From Bordetella parapertussis (GTDB taxonomy: Bacteria > Pseudomonadota > Gammaproteobacteria > Burkholderiales > Burkholderiaceae_B), in NCBI GenBank assembly GCA_945882005.1, contig CAMCWG010000054.1, positions 1 through 12,845 of the forward strand: 12,845 nucleotides of DNA, given 5' to 3'. The notes beneath the pieces are model-generated. The model was given only the letters and a program-made list of their open reading frames with translations, did not search any database and was not told where the DNA came from. Shown here piece after piece: positions 1-7,659 of this stretch. Both the position numbers and the translations under genes were made by a program. Position 1 is the first letter of the stretch. Every line of letters begins with the position of its first letter.

Positions 1-675
1 TTGCTCGCAAAAGCGCAACAGCACGCGCGCAAGCTTTGGCCGAGGCGCATGCCGAACTGGCTATGCAAACTGCTGGGGCGTAAAGCACCTGCTCAGTGGA
101 TGCATGGCGATCTCGCTCAGACCACGCTCCCCCCAGAATCACTCGACCTCGTGTGGTCCAACCTAAGCTTGCACTGGCATCCAGCACCCCATGATGTGCT
201 CCAGGAGTGGGGCAGAGTATTACGGCCAAACGGTCTGGTGTTCTTTTCCTGCTTTGGTCCTGCAACACTGCAAGAGTTGCGCTCCGCACTGCATGAGGCG
301 AAGTTGCAGACGCGCACACCCGACTTTGTCGACATGCATGACTTCGGAGATTTATTGGTCGAAAAGGGCTTTTCAGATCCAGTCATGGACCAAGAAGTGT
401 TGACGCTGACCTACGAGACACCAGAAAAACTACTGGCGGACGTGAAGGCTCTAGGTGGTAACGCAGCAATCGGACGCCACGCAGGCCTGGTGGGTCGAGG
501 CTGGCGGAGCCGCCTTCTACAGGCCCTCGAAGTACAACGCCAACCGGACGGACGCCTTCACTTAACGATCGAGGTGGCGTATGGCCATGCTTGGCGTAGC
601 GCCTTGCGCCGCACGCCCAACGGTGAAACCCGGATCAGCGTAAGCGCGATCGGTCGCAAATCAGCCAAAGAATGA
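1..675 (+). CDS. SAM-dependent methyltransferase, BioC-like (5' end outside window)
   Basis: Class I SAM-dependent methyltransferase, C-terminal part only. The reading frame is open at base 1, and the leading TTG reads best as an internal Leu of the stretch following the SAM motif. The glycine-rich SAM motif I must therefore lie upstream of the window. Visible are DLVWSNLSLHW (about residues 49-59 of the visible part) and LRPNGLVFFS with a following FGPATLQEL. Both closely resemble BioC, the malonyl-ACP O-methyltransferase that starts the pimelate moiety of biotin. The tail (about residues 195-224, containing VAYGHAW) resembles BioC-like proteins of betaproteobacteria. A role in biotin synthesis is inferred; a methyltransferase of unknown substrate is the alternative. 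Its TGA stop lies inside the end of the convergent TSUP gene, giving a 15-base overlap. Confidence 0.85.
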   Translation: MLAKAQQHARKLWPRRMPNWLCKLLGRKAPAQWMHGDLAQTTLPPESLDLVWSNLSLHWHPAPHDVLQEWGRVLRPNGLVFFSCFGPATLQELRSALHEAKLQTRTPDFVDMHDFGDLLVEKGFSDPVMDQEVLTLTYETPEKLLADVKALGGNAAIGRHAGLVGRGWRSRLLQALEVQRQPDGRLHLTIEVAYGHAWRSALRRTPNGETRISVSAIGRKSAKE

Positions 676-1479
676 CTGATAGGCTTTCACACTCATATAC
701 GTCGCTAGGCCAAACAGCAGGAACGCAAAAATACGCTTAAGTGTTTTAACTGGCAGATTGTGCGCGGCTTTGGCACCAATCGGTGCCAACAATACGCTGA
801 CCGAACCCAGCACTAACAGCGCGGGCCAATAGATGTAGCCAATCATTTCTGGTGGTAGGCCCTCTTTACCCCAACCGGACCATACGTACCCAATTGTGTT
901 CGCAAGCGCGATGGGGAAACCTAACGCGGCGGAAGTTCCAACCGCCTGATGTAAAGGGACATTGCACCAGAGCAAAAATGGAACGGAGATAAACCCGCCA
1001 CCAGCGCCCACTAAACCAGACACAAATCCAATCGTTCCACCAGCGGCAACAGACCCGGCGCGCCCTGGCATCTGCCTGGCCGATTTCGGTTTTTTATCAA
1101 GAAGCATCTGTAGTGCGGAATAACCAACGAAGATTGCAAAAAACAAAGCCAACCAACCCGTCTTAAGTGCCGCAAAGATCGCACCGCCAGAAATGAGTCC
1201 ACCAACAAGAATGCCTGGCGTTAGGGCCAAGACCAAATCCCACCGAACCGCACCTTTACTGTTGTGCGCGCGCACACTCGAAACAGAGGTGAACAAAATC
1301 GAAGCCATTGATGTCGCGATTGCGGTATGCACAATGAGCTCGGGGGAAAGCTTTTGCCATGTCAGCAACAACGTTAAAAATGGGACGAGCAGCATTCCAC
1401 CACCAATTCCCAGCAATCCAGCAGCAAAGCCCGTGACACAGCCTAGAATAACAAGTGCGACAATAAATAGTGGGTCCAT
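661..1479 (-). CDS. TSUP family (TauE/SafE) membrane transporter
   Basis: Integral inner-membrane protein of 272 residues, the normal size for the TSUP family (TauE/SafE, DUF81), whose members are proposed to move sulfite, sulfoacetate or other organosulfur anions. It shows the family's internal duplication: GLLGIGGGMLLVPFL at about 21-35 and GLVGAGGGFISVPFLL at about 155-170, each opening a block of four hydrophobic segments, so about eight membrane helices in all. The ATG start is preceded at about 7 bases by a purine-rich AGAGAG that could act as a ribosome site. No sulfur-metabolism gene is adjacent, so the substrate cannot be named. It is transcribed divergently from the XdhC-family gene and ends tail to tail with the methyltransferase. 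Confidence 0.92.
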   Translation of the reverse strand: MDPLFIVALVILGCVTGFAAGLLGIGGGMLLVPFLTLLLTWQKLSPELIVHTAIATSMASILFTSVSSVRAHNSKGAVRWDLVLALTPGILVGGLISGGAIFAALKTGWLALFFAIFVGYSALQMLLDKKPKSARQMPGRAGSVAAGGTIGFVSGLVGAGGGFISVPFLLWCNVPLHQAVGTSAALGFPIALANTIGYVWSGWGKEGLPPEMIGYIYWPALLVLGSVSVLLAPIGAKAAHNLPVKTLKRIFAFLLFGLATYMSVKAYQSFFG

Positions 1480-1495
1480 GGCGTTGCTCTCTGTC

Positions 1496-1531
1496 TCGAC
1501 GCTGTAAAAGTGGGTCAGTATACTGACAGGA
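1496..1531. promoter_or_regulatory. Divergent tauE-like/xdhC promoter region with 14-bp perfect palindrome
   Basis: The 107-base spacer between the two divergent start codons holds GTCAGTATACTGAC at 1514-1527, a perfect palindrome. On the + strand TCGACG (1496-1501) and TATACT (1519-1524) are 17 bases apart, a fair sigma-70 match reading toward xdhC. Because the palindrome is symmetrical, the opposite strand also presents TATACT (1522 down to 1517) toward the TSUP gene, though with a poor -35. The palindrome could be an operator or simply two overlapping -10 boxes. Both readings are inferred from sequence only. Confidence 0.4.
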
Positions 1532-1586
1532 TGTCGATTGTGCCGGCGCTTAGTGTGCCAACCCCCTCCCCTAACGAATATTCAGC

Positions 1587-2573
1587 ATGAACTCTCTCGA
1601 TACCGAAGTCTTGCAAGCCGCCCTCGATTGGCTCCGCGAAGGTCACACCGTGCACCTCGCGACCGTTGTCCAGACGTGGGGATCCGCGCCACGGCAGGCG
1701 GGGGCTATGTTGGCGGTACGCAAAGATGGGCGTGTCGTAGGTTCCGTTTCAGGGGGCTGTATTGAAGATGATCTGATCGCACGGGCCCAAGCGGGACAGT
1801 TGCCCACCAAGCCGGAGTGGGCGCGCTATGGGGTGTCGCAAGAAGAAGCCGCGCGCTTTGGCCTGCCTTGTGGCGGCACCTTGCGCCTCGTGATCGAGCC
1901 ACTCAACCTGGGCGACTGGATAGATCGCGTCATCGAGGTCACACAAACGCAACAACTCATCGGGCGCTGGCTCGACCTAACATCCGGCGTATCTACCTTA
2001 ACTAATGCGCGCCCTGGTCAACTGACTGAAGTTAAAGAAGATGGCTGCCACTTTGTATACGGCCCACATTGGCGCTTGTTGATTATTGGTGCTAACCAGA
2101 CCGCCCAGGCACTTGCCCAAATCGCGACCATGCTGGAGTTTCAGGTGATTGTGTGTGATCCGCGCGAGGAATTCACTGCCGACTGGAACATGCCCGGGGT
2201 TTCTCTACAGCCCGGCATGCCGGATGATGCGGTGCTAGAAATACAAACTGATGCGCGCACCGCGATCGTAGCCATCACCCACGACCCAAAACTCGACGAT
2301 ATGGCGCTGCTTGAGGCGCTTAAGTCAAAAGCGTTTTATGTGGGTGCGCTCGGTTCTTCCCGCAACCAGGCCAAACGTCGTCAACGCTTACTAGATTTTG
2401 ATTTAACCGAGCAAGACATCGCTCGCCTGCATGGTCCTGTGGGTTTGCAGATCGGCAGCCGCACGCCCGCGGAAATCGCCGTTGCAGTGGGGGCGCATTT
2501 GATTCAGGTAAGGCGTGCGCTCGAAGATGAGCGTGTGGCCGGCTTAACCCATCCGCCTAAACAAGCGGGCTAA
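1587..2573 (+). CDS. XdhC/CoxI family protein
   Basis: XdhC-family protein of 328 residues. Characterised members bind molybdenum cofactor and help sulfurate and insert it into xanthine dehydrogenase-type enzymes in the cytoplasm. The N-terminal XdhC/CoxI domain carries GSAPRQAG (about 32-39), GSVSGGCIE (52-60, with the conserved Cys58) and GLPCGG (92-97). The C-terminal Rossmann-like domain starts with LLIIGANQTAQALA (about 164-177), followed by THDPKLDD, GALGSS and the PVGLQIGSRTPAEIAVAV segment. Both halves are intact. No xanthine dehydrogenase, aldehyde oxidase or Moco gene lies in the window, so the client enzyme is unknown. The ATG has no clear Shine-Dalgarno sequence, but it opens directly into the conserved N-terminus. 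A 13-base tandem duplication covers the 3' end and stop codon. Confidence 0.92.
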   Translation: MNSLDTEVLQAALDWLREGHTVHLATVVQTWGSAPRQAGAMLAVRKDGRVVGSVSGGCIEDDLIARAQAGQLPTKPEWARYGVSQEEAARFGLPCGGTLRLVIEPLNLGDWIDRVIEVTQTQQLIGRWLDLTSGVSTLTNARPGQLTEVKEDGCHFVYGPHWRLLIIGANQTAQALAQIATMLEFQVIVCDPREEFTADWNMPGVSLQPGMPDDAVLEIQTDARTAIVAITHDPKLDDMALLEALKSKAFYVGALGSSRNQAKRRQRLLDFDLTEQDIARLHGPVGLQIGSRTPAEIAVAVGAHLIQVRRALEDERVAGLTHPPKQAG

Positions 2574-2582
2574 ACAAGCGCG
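2557..2582 (+). repeat. 13-bp tandem duplication across the xdhC stop codon
   Basis: CTAAACAAGCGGG (2557-2569) is followed immediately by CTAAACAAGCGCG (2570-2582), identical at 12 of 13 positions. The 13-base period changes the reading frame, so the TAA read as Lys-containing sequence in copy one becomes the actual xdhC stop in copy two. The last residues of the protein (PKQAG) come from copy one. Confidence 0.8.
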
Positions 2583-2601
2583 CCGCGGGCAGGCGGGCGC
2601 T
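2577..2601. terminator. Possible GC-rich hairpin between convergent genes
   Basis: Between the xdhC stop and the convergent response-regulator stop, AGCGC/GCGCT and GCC/GGC arms could pair around a GCGGGCA loop, with a two-base bulge on one side. No T-run follows on either strand, so this is a weak candidate for a bidirectional terminator and may only reflect the local GC-rich sequence. Confidence 0.25.
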
Positions 2602-3302
2602 CAACTGCCACGCTTGCGTGATTCGATCCCTAACTGTTTAAGTTTGCGGTAAAGGTGGGTGCGCTCGAGACCCGTCTTATCAGACACCCGCGTCATGCTG
2701 TGATTTTCGCGAGCAAGGTGATACTCAAAATACACTCGCTCAAACGCATCCCGGGCCTCTCGCAATGGCAACTCAAGAGAGATGTCGCCCAGCAAACTTG
2801 GATCGGTCGGAACTGCGGCGACCTCGCTCGCCACAGGAGCGACCACCTCGACTGGCTCTTGGGCCGCGACCACAGGCACAGCCGCAGGTGCAACGGCAGG
2901 CACGAATGCACCACTCGCTGACTTCACGACAGGCAATCGCCCCCGAGCAAGACCAGTAGAAATGGTTTTGAGTAAGCGTTGCAAGGTAATAGGTTTTTCT
3001 AGAAAATCAATCGCACCAATACGCGTAGCTTCAACGGCGGTGTCAATCGTCGCGTGTCCACTCATCATGATGACTGGCATATCGAGCAGGCCTTGCGAGC
3101 CCCACTCCTTAAGGAGTGTCACGCCGTCTGTGTCAGGCATCCAGATATCCAGCAACACCAGATCCGGTCGCATGCGCAAGCGTGCCGCACGCGCTTGCGC
3201 AGCGTTCTCGGCAAGCTCGATCGTATGCCCCTCGTCGTAGAGGATTTCGGAAAGCAACTCGCGAATTCCGACCTCATCGTCGACAACTAAAATTCTTGCC
3301 AT
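2601..3302 (-). CDS. NtrX-like response regulator lacking the AAA+ domain (receiver plus Fis-type HTH)
   Basis: Response regulator of 233 residues, partner of the kinase encoded just upstream. Receiver domain at about 3-118: acidic pair Asp8/Asp9, phospho-acceptor Asp52 in LLDIWMPDTDG, Ser81 and Lys103 in the usual places. About 120-170 is a low-complexity Ala/Val/Pro linker. About 180-228 is a Fis-type DNA-binding region with LPLREARDAFERVYFEYHL and a helix-turn-helix around VSDKTGLERTHLYRKLKQLGI. Both ends resemble NtrX, but the roughly 240-residue sigma-54-interacting AAA+ ATPase expected between them is absent, and no break or frameshift explains it. The architecture is like PrrA/RegA/ActR, so it probably regulates sigma-70 promoters; that is an inference. 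An AGGTGA about 10 bases before the ATG may be its ribosome site. It lies 41 bases after the kinase stop. Confidence 0.92.
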   Translation of the reverse strand: MARILVVDDEVGIRELLSEILYDEGHTIELAENAAQARAARLRMRPDLVLLDIWMPDTDGVTLLKEWGSQGLLDMPVIMMSGHATIDTAVEATRIGAIDFLEKPITLQRLLKTISTGLARGRLPVVKSASGAFVPAVAPAAVPVVAAQEPVEVVAPVASEVAAVPTDPSLLGDISLELPLREARDAFERVYFEYHLARENHSMTRVSDKTGLERTHLYRKLKQLGIESRKRGS

Positions 3303-3343
3303 ATATTTGTTATCACCTATTGCACATGCGCATTATCGTCATC

Positions 3344-5623
3344 TTACGACTTTCCGTCCACCGCGGAGGCGATCTGGGTGAATAAAATTGAAACGCGCGC
3401 CCCACCTTCTTTGCGATTTGAAATATCAATGCGCCCTTGATGCTCCTCAATGATCTTACGCACAATTGCTAAGCCTAACCCAGTACCTTGCGCTTTTGTC
3501 GTAATGTAGGGCTCGAAAGCACGCTGTAAGATTTGTGCGCTAAATCCGGGACCGTTATCGGATACGGTAAATCGAATGCCAGACTGCTCCAGACCTTCGC
3601 TGGGTGCTGACTCAACCCGCTGCGTAGTCACCTCGATGACGCCCGACTCCGGCTGATCCACCAGAGCGTCCCGCGCATTCGCCAATAAATTATGTACGAC
3701 CTGACGCAATTGCGTAGGGTCGCCGACTACCCAGGGCAGATCAGGCTCAAGTGAAACGTTTAGATGCCACGCATGGTGTGCATCACGCACCATCCCCTCC
3801 ACCGGATCCCACCCATACAATCCCAAGACCTCATCTACAAGCGCGTTGAAGTCCAAACGCACCATAACGACGGCCGGCTTGCGTGCGTATTCTTTGAAAT
3901 CATCAACCATGTGCTTGAGCGAGCCCACTTGGTTAACAATCGTGTTCGTGGCACGCTCCAGAAGCTGCGCATCGGCTGGCTCCAGCTTATGCGCGAGCTT
4001 CATCGCCAATCGCTCAGCCGACAGCTGTATCGGTGTCAACGGATTCTTAATTTCATGCGCGAGGCGGCGCGCAACTTCGGCCCACGCAACACTACGGCTA
4101 GCTGAAATGACTTCACTTATATCGTCAAAAACAACCATGTAGCCGTTATTACTGCCGTCCACCCTTAACTGGGTGCCACGCGTCAGCAACGTTAGCGTAT
4201 AGGATTCGGTGACAACCCGAGCGTCTTCCAGGGTGATTTCAAATTGCTCCTGCCAGTGCGATCGCTCCGACCCCACCGCAGAGTGTTCTGCAAACGCTTG
4301 TCTAATTCTCCGTGCAAAGTCGAGCATGCCATCCACTGTTTCAAGCGGTCGTCCCGGCACCGAGCGCAGATCAACCTTAAGAATCATCTCCGCGCCGTGG
4401 TTAAAGGTCGTCAACCGGAACTGCTCGTCAAACACCAGCACGCCCGCAGACAGATTAGAGAGCACGCTCTCGAGGTAGACGTTTGAACGCTCAAGCTGCG
4501 TTCGGTTCGTTTCAACCATCCGGCGCGCCTCTCCTAGCTGTCGCGTCATGGCGTTAAAAGAACGCGTTAATTGCCCAACCTCATCTTTAGAAGGGGGCTC
4601 TGGGAGCGGACGAAAATCTCCCACGCTCACCGCTTGGGTTCCGGCGGCAAGCGCAAGCAGTGGACTGACGAGCTTTTTAGACAGATACAACGCGATCGTG
4701 ATCGCAGCAAACACGGCTAGCAGCAGGGCCAATGTAAGTGTGACGCCAAAAAGATTACGTAGGCTCTGGCGCGATAGCGCCAATTCTTGATAATCCCTGT
4801 TCCCTTTTTGTACCTCGCTTGCATTGCGTGCAATGATCTCTGATACAGGTTGCACTAGCTGCAACCATCGTGTTTCGCCCGCCACACCGAGTGCAGCATC
4901 TACACGCTCAGGTGAAGCCAGCGGCACAATCACACGCAGCTGCAACCCCGTTTGCGTCAACGCAGCGCCTAGATCATCGCTGTCAGCGGCAGAGTAGCCG
5001 CGCGATACGCGCAACTGATTCATCACACTCTGAGGTGGCAAGGTCGGCGTCAACGATCCGAGCTTATCGGTAGAAAAGGCGATCAATCGACCCGCGCCGC
5101 TAAACACCAAGGCGTCAATTGCGGTGTTGGTTTCTCGCAAGCGGGTAAGCGTCGCCGCAATATCTGGATCTGGTGTGTTGTTTAGCGCTGGCGCCATGAC
5201 GCGGGCGCGCGCCTCGAGCTCTGCGAGCTGTGAGCTCAGCGCCGACCGCGCCAAAGCTAAGCCTGACTCAAGCGCCGTATCCACTCGCACATTGAACCAA
5301 GACTCAATTGAGCGCGCCATGAATTGGATCGATACGCCGTAGATCAAAGCTCCGGGTAAAACACCGATCAACGCAAACGCCAGCGCGAAACGGGCAGTCA
5401 GACGCGCACCAAACTGTCCGCGCCGTAACTGGGCAATCAGGCGGATCGTCAAGGCGACAACCCAAATGAATAATGCCAACGCCAAGGCGCCGTTTAACCA
5501 GAGCAATAAGTCTTGATACCGCGCAACGAGCGACGCATTGCCCGTCGACCACGCTAACAGCGCAAACAAACCTAGTGCACTAAAGATGCCAACAACGAGC
5601 GCAATACGCAAAAACGTGTTCAT
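3344..5623 (-). CDS. ntrY: NtrY-type membrane sensor histidine kinase
   Basis: Sensor kinase of 759 residues in the inner membrane, the usual NtrY size. Hydrophobic helices lie at about 6-24, 39-60, 80-101 and 290-313, leaving an extracytoplasmic sensing loop at about 102-288. A HAMP domain (about 315-367), a PAS domain (about 383-500) and a HisKA domain follow, with phospho-acceptor His523 in RLAHEIKNPLTPIQLSAERL. The ATPase domain shows the N box (HNLLANARDAL, 644-654), DNGPGF (689-694), FEPYITTK (703-710) and GTGLGL (713-718). NtrY in other proteobacteria responds to nitrogen or redox/oxygen status; the signal here is unknown. Its ATG overlaps the stop of the DUF4390 gene (ATGA), implying translational coupling, and it is followed by its cognate regulator. 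Confidence 0.95.
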   Translation of the reverse strand: MNTFLRIALVVGIFSALGLFALLAWSTGNASLVARYQDLLLWLNGALALALFIWVVALTIRLIAQLRRGQFGARLTARFALAFALIGVLPGALIYGVSIQFMARSIESWFNVRVDTALESGLALARSALSSQLAELEARARVMAPALNNTPDPDIAATLTRLRETNTAIDALVFSGAGRLIAFSTDKLGSLTPTLPPQSVMNQLRVSRGYSAADSDDLGAALTQTGLQLRVIVPLASPERVDAALGVAGETRWLQLVQPVSEIIARNASEVQKGNRDYQELALSRQSLRNLFGVTLTLALLLAVFAAITIALYLSKKLVSPLLALAAGTQAVSVGDFRPLPEPPSKDEVGQLTRSFNAMTRQLGEARRMVETNRTQLERSNVYLESVLSNLSAGVLVFDEQFRLTTFNHGAEMILKVDLRSVPGRPLETVDGMLDFARRIRQAFAEHSAVGSERSHWQEQFEITLEDARVVTESYTLTLLTRGTQLRVDGSNNGYMVVFDDISEVISASRSVAWAEVARRLAHEIKNPLTPIQLSAERLAMKLAHKLEPADAQLLERATNTIVNQVGSLKHMVDDFKEYARKPAVVMVRLDFNALVDEVLGLYGWDPVEGMVRDAHHAWHLNVSLEPDLPWVVGDPTQLRQVVHNLLANARDALVDQPESGVIEVTTQRVESAPSEGLEQSGIRFTVSDNGPGFSAQILQRAFEPYITTKAQGTGLGLAIVRKIIEEHQGRIDISNRKEGGARVSILFTQIASAVDGKS

Positions 5624-6219
5624 TTTGCGGGTTCCGCCGGTCTGATTGAAAAATCAAACGTTGCCCAGGGACTTGCCATTGACCAAGCGCCCCGGTTGCG
5701 CGCATCAAGCTGCAGCGGACGCGCCATCTGGCTGGTATCCAACCGCACGCGCACCCTCCCCTCGTATTTGACGTCGGGCTCGAACCGGTCCGTGGGAGCA
5801 ATCGGCCAGCCGCGCACTTGCTTTATGACCTGCAGCGCGTCTTCTTTGGTCGCAGCAGGCAGAAACAGGTCCCCTGTGGCCACGCGCCATTGCTGCGTCA
5901 AGTTGTTGTAAATTAGCCGCCGGCTCAGTGTGGCCTGCACCAGCACTTTGTCAAACCACCACCACCGCGGTGCGCTAATTTGTACGTCGTAGGTAAAGTA
6001 AAGTGGCACACCATGCTCGGCTGCCTCAAGTACACTGTGGCTCAAATCCAGTGCCACATCTAAATCCATCGTGAGCTGACCGTCCTGGGGCAAAGGCTCG
6101 ATCGTTAAGATACGGGCCTCAGACGCGCGTGCCATATTCATGCTGACGCAGGCAACGCACAGGAGACACACCGTCATCAGGCGCCAACTCAAGATCCAAG
6201 GTAGTGTGCGTGCCATCAT
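5620..6219 (-). CDS. DUF4390 domain-containing exported protein
   Basis: Protein of 199 residues matching the DUF4390 family, which is found in betaproteobacteria between rsmB and ntrY. The first 32 residues form a signal peptide-like segment (basic start, hydrophobic core, possible cleavage after MNMARA), so it is probably periplasmic. The family's aromatic patch, PRWWWFDKV, is at about 84-92, followed by LSRRLIYNNLTQQWRV. No enzymatic motif is visible and the function is unknown. Being translationally coupled to the kinase by a 4-base overlap, it may assist sensing, but that is only an inference from position. Two adjacent ATG codons open the gene; the upstream one is given. The start lies 12 bases after the rsmB stop. 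Confidence 0.88.
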   Translation of the reverse strand: MMARTLPWILSWRLMTVCLLCVACVSMNMARASEARILTIEPLPQDGQLTMDLDVALDLSHSVLEAAEHGVPLYFTYDVQISAPRWWWFDKVLVQATLSRRLIYNNLTQQWRVATGDLFLPAATKEDALQVIKQVRGWPIAPTDRFEPDVKYEGRVRVRLDTSQMARPLQLDARNRGAWSMASPWATFDFSIRPAEPAK

Positions 6220-6231
6220 TTCATTTTGCGT

Positions 6232-7560
6232 TTAGCTGCGGCGAGTAAACAATGCATAAAAGAATCCATCATGGCCCGCGGGGTGCTCTACATCCGGCCG
6301 GGATGGCAGAAGCTGTCCGGGCGCAGGCAATCGCTGCGCTTGCACGTGTCGCTTAGAGAATGATTCTGCCTGCATTTCGCCTTCTTGGGGGAATATCGAA
6401 CAGGTCGCCATTAACAATTTTCCACCCGGTGCGACAACGCTCCAGAGCGCATCAAGAATTTCACGCTGTAATTTGGCGGTTTGCTGCACATCGCTTTCGC
6501 GTCTAAGCCAGCGGATGTCTGGGTGGCGGCTAACAATGCCGGAGGCTGTACAAGGTAGATCGGCCAACACCGCATCAAAGGACTTGCCATCCCACCACAG
6601 GTGCGCGCGAGTAGCGCTTTCCGCAACTAATTTAACTTTCGGGCTCAGAAGCCGCAGGCGCTCCAGATTTTGCTCCACACGCGCCATCCGCGCGGGATCG
6701 ACGTCAAGCGCAGTTAGTTCGATATCCGCCAATTCAAGCAAGTGCGCGGTTTTTCCACCAGGAGCTGCACAGGCATCCAACACGCGCATCCCGTCCTGTA
6801 CGCCGAGTAATGGGGCTGCGAGCTGTGCGCCCGCATCTTGCACAGACCACCAGCCTTGAGCATAGCCTGGCAATGTTGTCACGGGACGCGGCACATCCAG
6901 CACAATGCCAGCCTCGCCGAAGGCTTTTGCAGCAATCTGCTCCTTGGCAAAGGCATCCATCACCGCCTCACGCGAGCTTGCTCGGATATTTACGCGTAAG
7001 GTCAAGGGCGGATGCGCGTTGGCCGCGTCCAAGAGCCGTTCCCACTGATTCGGATAGGCTTTGCGCAGCGCCTCAACCCACCAGCGCGCATGATTAAAGC
7101 GCACCTCGGGTGCGTCCGCCGTATCCGCCAACACTGCCTGACGCTCACGCTGAAAGCGGCGCAACACCGCATTGACTAAACCCTTGAAAGAGGCGGTCGA
7201 GCGCTGCAATTGGGTCGCTGCAACCGCCTGGTCGACCAACGTATGCGCCGCATAGACCGGCGTGCCCGGCTCAGGCGTTTGCTCAGCAGCCCGCATTGAA
7301 GTCTCGAGCAACAGCAAACTCAAGCCAACCAAGGCATTTAACGTTGCACTTGGAGGCTCTCGCTCAACCAAGGTGTGACGCAATCCCATCGCCAGACCCC
7401 AATTACGCATTGCAAAAAAACTTAAGGCTTGCGCAGAGGGGCGAACGTTCGACGGCAGCTCAGAGAGTGCCTCGGTCAGGGACTGGCCGGACTCAACACC
7501 AGCAATTGCGCTGGCTGCGGCGAGCAAAGATTGGGATAGAGCGGGAGCGGCGATGTTCAT
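6232..7560 (-). CDS. rsmB: 16S rRNA (cytosine-967-C5)-methyltransferase RsmB
   Basis: Methylates C967 of 16S rRNA using SAM; 442 residues, close to family size. The N-terminal NusB-like RNA-binding domain spans about 1-140 (FKGLVNAVLRRFQRER at 125-140). The Rossmann methyltransferase domain shows the SAM motif LDACAAPGGKT (261-271), LDVDPARM (285-292), DLPCTASGIVSRHPDIRWLRR (334-354, Cys337) and ATCSIFPQEGE (385-395). Cys387 is the expected nucleophile, with Cys337 acting in product release. The C-terminus DGFFYALFTRRS is typical. It appears to be first in the operon with DUF4390 and the two-component pair. No Shine-Dalgarno sequence is visible; a possible -10 box lies only 6 bases before the ATG. 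Confidence 0.96.
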   Translation of the reverse strand: MNIAAPALSQSLLAAASAIAGVESGQSLTEALSELPSNVRPSAQALSFFAMRNWGLAMGLRHTLVEREPPSATLNALVGLSLLLLETSMRAAEQTPEPGTPVYAAHTLVDQAVAATQLQRSTASFKGLVNAVLRRFQRERQAVLADTADAPEVRFNHARWWVEALRKAYPNQWERLLDAANAHPPLTLRVNIRASSREAVMDAFAKEQIAAKAFGEAGIVLDVPRPVTTLPGYAQGWWSVQDAGAQLAAPLLGVQDGMRVLDACAAPGGKTAHLLELADIELTALDVDPARMARVEQNLERLRLLSPKVKLVAESATRAHLWWDGKSFDAVLADLPCTASGIVSRHPDIRWLRRESDVQQTAKLQREILDALWSVVAPGGKLLMATCSIFPQEGEMQAESFSKRHVQAQRLPAPGQLLPSRPDVEHPAGHDGFFYALFTRRS

Positions 7561-7566
7561 AATTGG

Positions 7567-7615
7567 ATTGTAGGGGCTTAACGCGCCGCTGCGGACGGTC
7601 TGCGCAAGGTAAAAT
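7567..7615. promoter_or_regulatory. Divergent rsmB/rimO promoter region
   Basis: The 99-base spacer between the divergent start codons of rsmB and rimO contains two candidate -10 boxes. TACAAT reads toward rsmB (complement of 7567-7572) and ends 6 bases before its ATG. TAAAAT reads toward rimO (7610-7615), about 45 bases before its ATG. Neither has a good -35 at 16-18 bases, so the assignments are tentative. An AGGCGG sequence shortly before the rimO ATG is a reasonable ribosome-binding site. Confidence 0.3.
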
Positions 7616-7659
7616 CCGACTCTCTCTTATGCGGGCGTTGGCTCGTCAGGCGGCACATC

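Noticed and set aside
2782..3240. 152-codon open frame on the plus strand opposite the response regulator
   Set aside because: Low-complexity Thr/Ala/Gly-rich translation is the complement of the regulator's linker; no domain, no ribosome site.
3321..3332. TGCACATGCGCA near-palindrome between the kinase and response-regulator genes
   Set aside because: It is imperfect (two mispaired positions) and sits inside a probable operon; short near-palindromes of this kind are expected by chance.
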